From: Mactra quadrangularis
Lineage: Eukaryota > Mollusca > Bivalvia > Venerida > Mactridae
Reading direction: 5' to 3'
DNA: 64,000 nt
Assembly (NCBI GenBank): GCA_025267735.1
Contig: CM046297.1
Location: 19,432,011-19,496,010 of the forward strand
Of this stretch, positions 60,755-64,000 are shown piece by piece (the first letter of the stretch is position 1; each line of letters starts with the position of its first letter). The translations under genes and the position numbers were made by a program. Below the pieces are notes generated by a model. The model was given only the letters and a program-made list of their open reading frames with translations. It ran no database searches and was not told the DNA's origin.

Positions 60755-60988
60755 GTAGGAGCAGTGGTCCAGTGGTAGGACGCGCGCTTAGGGATCGAGA
60801 GGTCCTGTGTTCGAGTCCCACCAGGGGGACTGCTAATTTCCTTGATCAAGAAATTTACCTGCGATTGCTTCACTCCACCCAGGTGTAAATGGGTACCTGC
60901 GAGGGTGGTATAATTCCGTTGCACCAATTTGTCGGCTGCACTAATAAGCGGAGTAAAAAGACTCCCCAGGGAGATTGATAGATAGATA
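60755..60988 (+). mobile_element. tRNA-derived SINE (family 3), full length
   Basis: Head GTAGGAGCAGTGGTCCAGTG with box B TGTTCGAGTCCCA. The middle domain contains TTCACTCCACCCAGGTGTAA ATGGGTACC, and it ends near GATAGATAGATACC. It is the full-length relative of 26125-26241. Confidence 0.82.
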
Positions 60989-61439
60989 CCAGTAGCACAG
61001 TGACCAGGGGTAATAGCTGTAAAGTCGGTGAACGTGCGTAAGCATGAATCTTAGACTATAAAATGCCATTACATTTTTTTAAATCAAATGCGGTTCATTT
61101 AAAGAATTAAACACAATAGCAAGTTTAATGTACGAAGAAATGCAATCGTACAAATCACTGAATCACCGATATTTAAAAAATCAACATTTTAAATGGTACT
61201 CTTTTAATCTGAACGATGGCTCGAGTTGTGGATAGGAAATAGTTGGGGGGATTTTGAAACAAGATTCATTTTAGTGTATTTTTGCAGGTAAATCTAACTT
61301 TGATTAAATAATTTCTTTTGATTTCAGCTTTGTGTTTTATGCTATATTGAACCGTTACTGATGTCTTATTCTTTAATGTGGATCTAGAAATTGACAAAAT
61401 GACAAAGGCATTTATAAAAAAATGTCTGATGAAGTTTTT

Positions 61440-61640
61440 GTTTGTCGTATATTTGTTTTTGAAGTAAGAATATTATCAAAACTTTACACATAAACCGGGA
61501 GTTTACTTTCTTTTCACCGGAAATGAAGTTATTAATAAGAATATATATTGAATCGAGTATTTAACTATATATCAATATGACGTATAATTAAGTCTTAATG
61601 AAGAACGATTTGATAGCGATAACGACATACGACTTTCAGA
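61440..61640 (-). promoter_or_regulatory. Array block F, unit U5 (candidate promoter)
   Basis: TACACATAAACCGGGAGTTTACTTTCTTTTCACCGGAAATGAAG aligns with the block F copies at 40986 and 54186. The second GGAAATGA element is kept; the first ETS-like core is changed. Confidence 0.42.
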
Positions 61641-61649
61641 TGTCCGAAA

Positions 61650-63655
61650 TGTTTGTTTTCTTAACAGCAAGGCGTTGTAATTTGACAACATTGGTCTTAT
61701 GGATGTTTAAGCAGAATGAAAATTGGTAAGAGTTCTACCAAGATTGAAATTTTAAATACCTGCTTAACGTCCTCAATGTGTTTGCGCACTGCGCTGTTAC
61801 GATAGTTTTGTAGTGTCATTTGTTGGCTTCAAAGTACGTTGAGAAAAATCATTGCTTTCATTTCTGTTAAAATAGTGATATAGTACATGAATATGAAAGT
61901 GAATTTAAAAGTAGTGTTGTCATTAAAAGTTGCAATAACGTTGATACTTCACAATAATCTAACCCTTAAAGACTTCAGCCTAGTCTTTATAAGATAATTT
62001 AATTTTTTATTCCTTAGTAACAATTCTTTAAGTTAATTAATTAGGCTCATCAGCTATGGAAGAATGCGACACTTTCCAAACGATAAATAAATCTTGTTCA
62101 GTATTAGCGAAATAACGATGCTCATGATAAATCATATAAAGTATTGTTACTACTCGCATAAATTTAAAAAATGTAACGGAAATATTTTACAGTTCTTGTC
62201 ACACCGTTAAAACGCTTAAAAAACGATGCATCAACATGATTTGTGTGTCACCAAATACAGAACCCGTTTGGGTCAATCTTAATGTTCCCATGAACTTGAC
62301 AAAATGTAATCATTTTATAGAATTTCATTTCATTAACCCTTATCATAAAATGGATTTTATGTTTTGTACGCAGCTTGCAGATAATAACTGTTACTATTTT
62401 AGAAACCATTAAAACGAATTCCACTTGCATTAAATGATCTCATTGCTGAAAGGTATCTAAATGTCATTAATCTATTTTCGTTGAGACAAAACATCCAATA
62501 CTTACGTTTACAGAATACAAATGAGTGTTCATTAAAAACAAATTATATAAATCATGCCTCAAGGGAACAATAAAGAGAGGAATGACCCTTAAGGGATATA
62601 AGCATTGAAAATTGAATTTAACTACTGCAGAGCATCTGTAATTAGTGAAACAAACAGTTGCAGCAAAACTTAAATGTGTTTAAAAAATTACAGGATTCCA
62701 ATTAAACAGATTAAGTTATATTGTCTGTGTGGCAGTTTTTCTACAGAACTCCTAACTCTAAACAAAATGACAGATTGGTTCACAGCTATTGAAAAATCAT
62801 ATAATAGAAACAGGTACAACTTTATTTTTCAATAAATATTATCTAATATTATTCAGAACAACGGAACAATATTGCTGTTAGATGAAAACCTAAAACGCAC
62901 ATTAGATATATAAAGAATGCATACATAAGCAATCGTTCCTTAAACTATTTACATTTATTATTCTTTTTTGTCTCAACTGTCAAAACATGAATAATTTCAC
63001 GGTGAATGCGTTTGTTAAAATTACCTTCATGATCCATTCATGAGTTTCCAAAAGTGTGTACTATGATTGAGTAAAGATGCTTATGCCGAATGATATGTTT
63101 TAGTCAAGATATATTTAATAAGAATTAGGCTGCTAGTACAAAAACAACGCATTCAGTCACCGTGAAATTATTCAAGCTTTGATAGTTGAGAAAAAACGGA
63201 CAGTAAAGTGTACCAATTTGCAAAATACACAAACACATGTAAAACACTTTGGACTGGTAATGGTCATAGAAGGTCATTGAAATGTAAGATCATCTTACTA
63301 GCATTAATAGTGAAGTAGAAAAGGCAGACGCAACATTAGCTGAGTTCATTCTATTTCTTTATTCATGAGAGACAGGGAAATATGCCCTTAAGTTTTCGTT
63401 CAAAATTAAATCCCGACGAGGAATGAATAGCCACTTACAATAATATATTAGAGTAATTGGTAAATTTACTTCAGAGATGTGGCGTTGAAACTGAGTTGTA
63501 TTAATGTTATGTATACTATGCTGATTATGGTAAATGGCCTAAAGCGCACTTTGAATCTCTATCACATGTAAAGAAGATTTGAAGACCACATCATATGTTT
63601 TTGAAACAACAGTTATAAAGTCAGTTTAAAGAAAGCTAAAGTTCAATGTGTCTGT
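61650..63655. other. No recognisable gene; array unit interior
   Basis: AT-rich sequence between blocks F and C. It corresponds to 54330-55940 in unit U4. I find no exon, SINE or TIR pair. Confidence 0.4.
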
Positions 63656-63659
63656 AATT

Positions 63660-63800
63660 TGTTTTAAAGCTATAGTTAGATTTGTGACGCTAACAATGTG
63701 CTAAAATACCAGATAACAAGCGTATGGGGACTGTTAAATCGCTTTATTTTTTTCTGATAAAACTCTCGCAATGTGTGAAATAATCTAAACTAATGGGTGA
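63660..63800 (-). repeat. Array block C, unit U5, runs to window edge
   Basis: GTGACGCTAACAATGTGCTAAAATACCAGATAACAAGCGTATGG matches 56160-56205 of U4. This shows the array continues beyond the right edge of the window. Confidence 0.62.
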
Positions 63801-64000
63801 CTTGTGACTAGAAATACACCCTTAATGCTAATACACATTAGTTATAAATCATTGGTTCAGAAAATGGTTTGGAAAACAAATATCACTTGTATTGACCCAT
63901 GGATTAAGTTAAATATAACAGTTGATTGGTTAATACAGAATTTAATTCTGCATGCTATACGAATTAGAATAAGGACACAAAAAACATAAAACATAACATT

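Noticed and set aside
1..64000. CRISPR arrays, prophage, bacterial operons or plasmid features
   Set aside because: Base composition, spliceosomal signals, SINEs and LINEs show this is animal nuclear DNA; no regularly spaced short repeats with unique spacers exist.

Overview
The window is AT-rich, intron- and repeat-dominated animal DNA. It looks like a bivalve mollusc, probably a heterodont clam, because it carries tRNA-derived SINEs and a LINE tail ending in CGGCGTTAA or GCGCCGTAAAA followed by AAAC/AAAT repeats. I know that style from bivalve genomes, but this is inference and not a database match. No complete gene is visible. Nearly all reading frames are chance frames, and many of them lack an ATG.

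Left part (about 1-21 kb): mostly featureless intergenic or intronic sequence. The important features are two paralogous 201-bp coding exons at 8169-8369 and 12305-12505. Both begin with ATG, end in phase 0 at GAG|GTAGGT or GAG|GTAAGT, and differ mostly at silent sites. Each has a diverged copy of the same roughly 190-bp non-coding block about 850 bp upstream. A smaller tandem pair lies at 13.8 and 15.4 kb. Two SINEs and a 39-bp-TIR inverted-repeat element are also present.

Right part (about 21-64 kb): an array of diverged copies of one unit. Blocks that I call F, D, H, G, A, B and C recur in the same order. They run in one orientation from about 21.7 to 40.1 kb and in the opposite orientation from about 40.9 to 64 kb, so the array switches from direct to inverted near 40.1-40.9 kb. 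In the right arm the spacing between successive F blocks is 13.2 kb and 7.3 kb. After subtracting recognisable insertions it is about 7.0 and 6.5 kb. Blocks A and B of the unit at 25.4-28.5 kb form two phase-compatible exons (26673-26748 and 27190-27376, ending in TGA) that encode an unrecognised protein. The corresponding exons in the other units carry stops, frameshifts or lost splice sites. The array therefore looks like a tandem and inverted gene family that has mostly decayed.

Insertions decorate the array. There are at least eight tRNA-derived SINEs here, several with clear target-site duplications, and a 5'-truncated LINE 3' end with a 15-bp target duplication. A 63-bp LINE or SINE tail has a perfect 13-bp duplication. 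A TTAA MITE can be compared with an empty site in a sister unit. Two TA-flanked MITEs are present, one unusually palindromic. A fold-back element, a hAT-like composite, a 1.3-kb terminal-inverted-repeat element and a 3.26-kb element with roughly 200-bp arms full of GCGACATTTCCCG motifs complete the set. All homology statements come from reading the sequence by eye, not from an alignment program.
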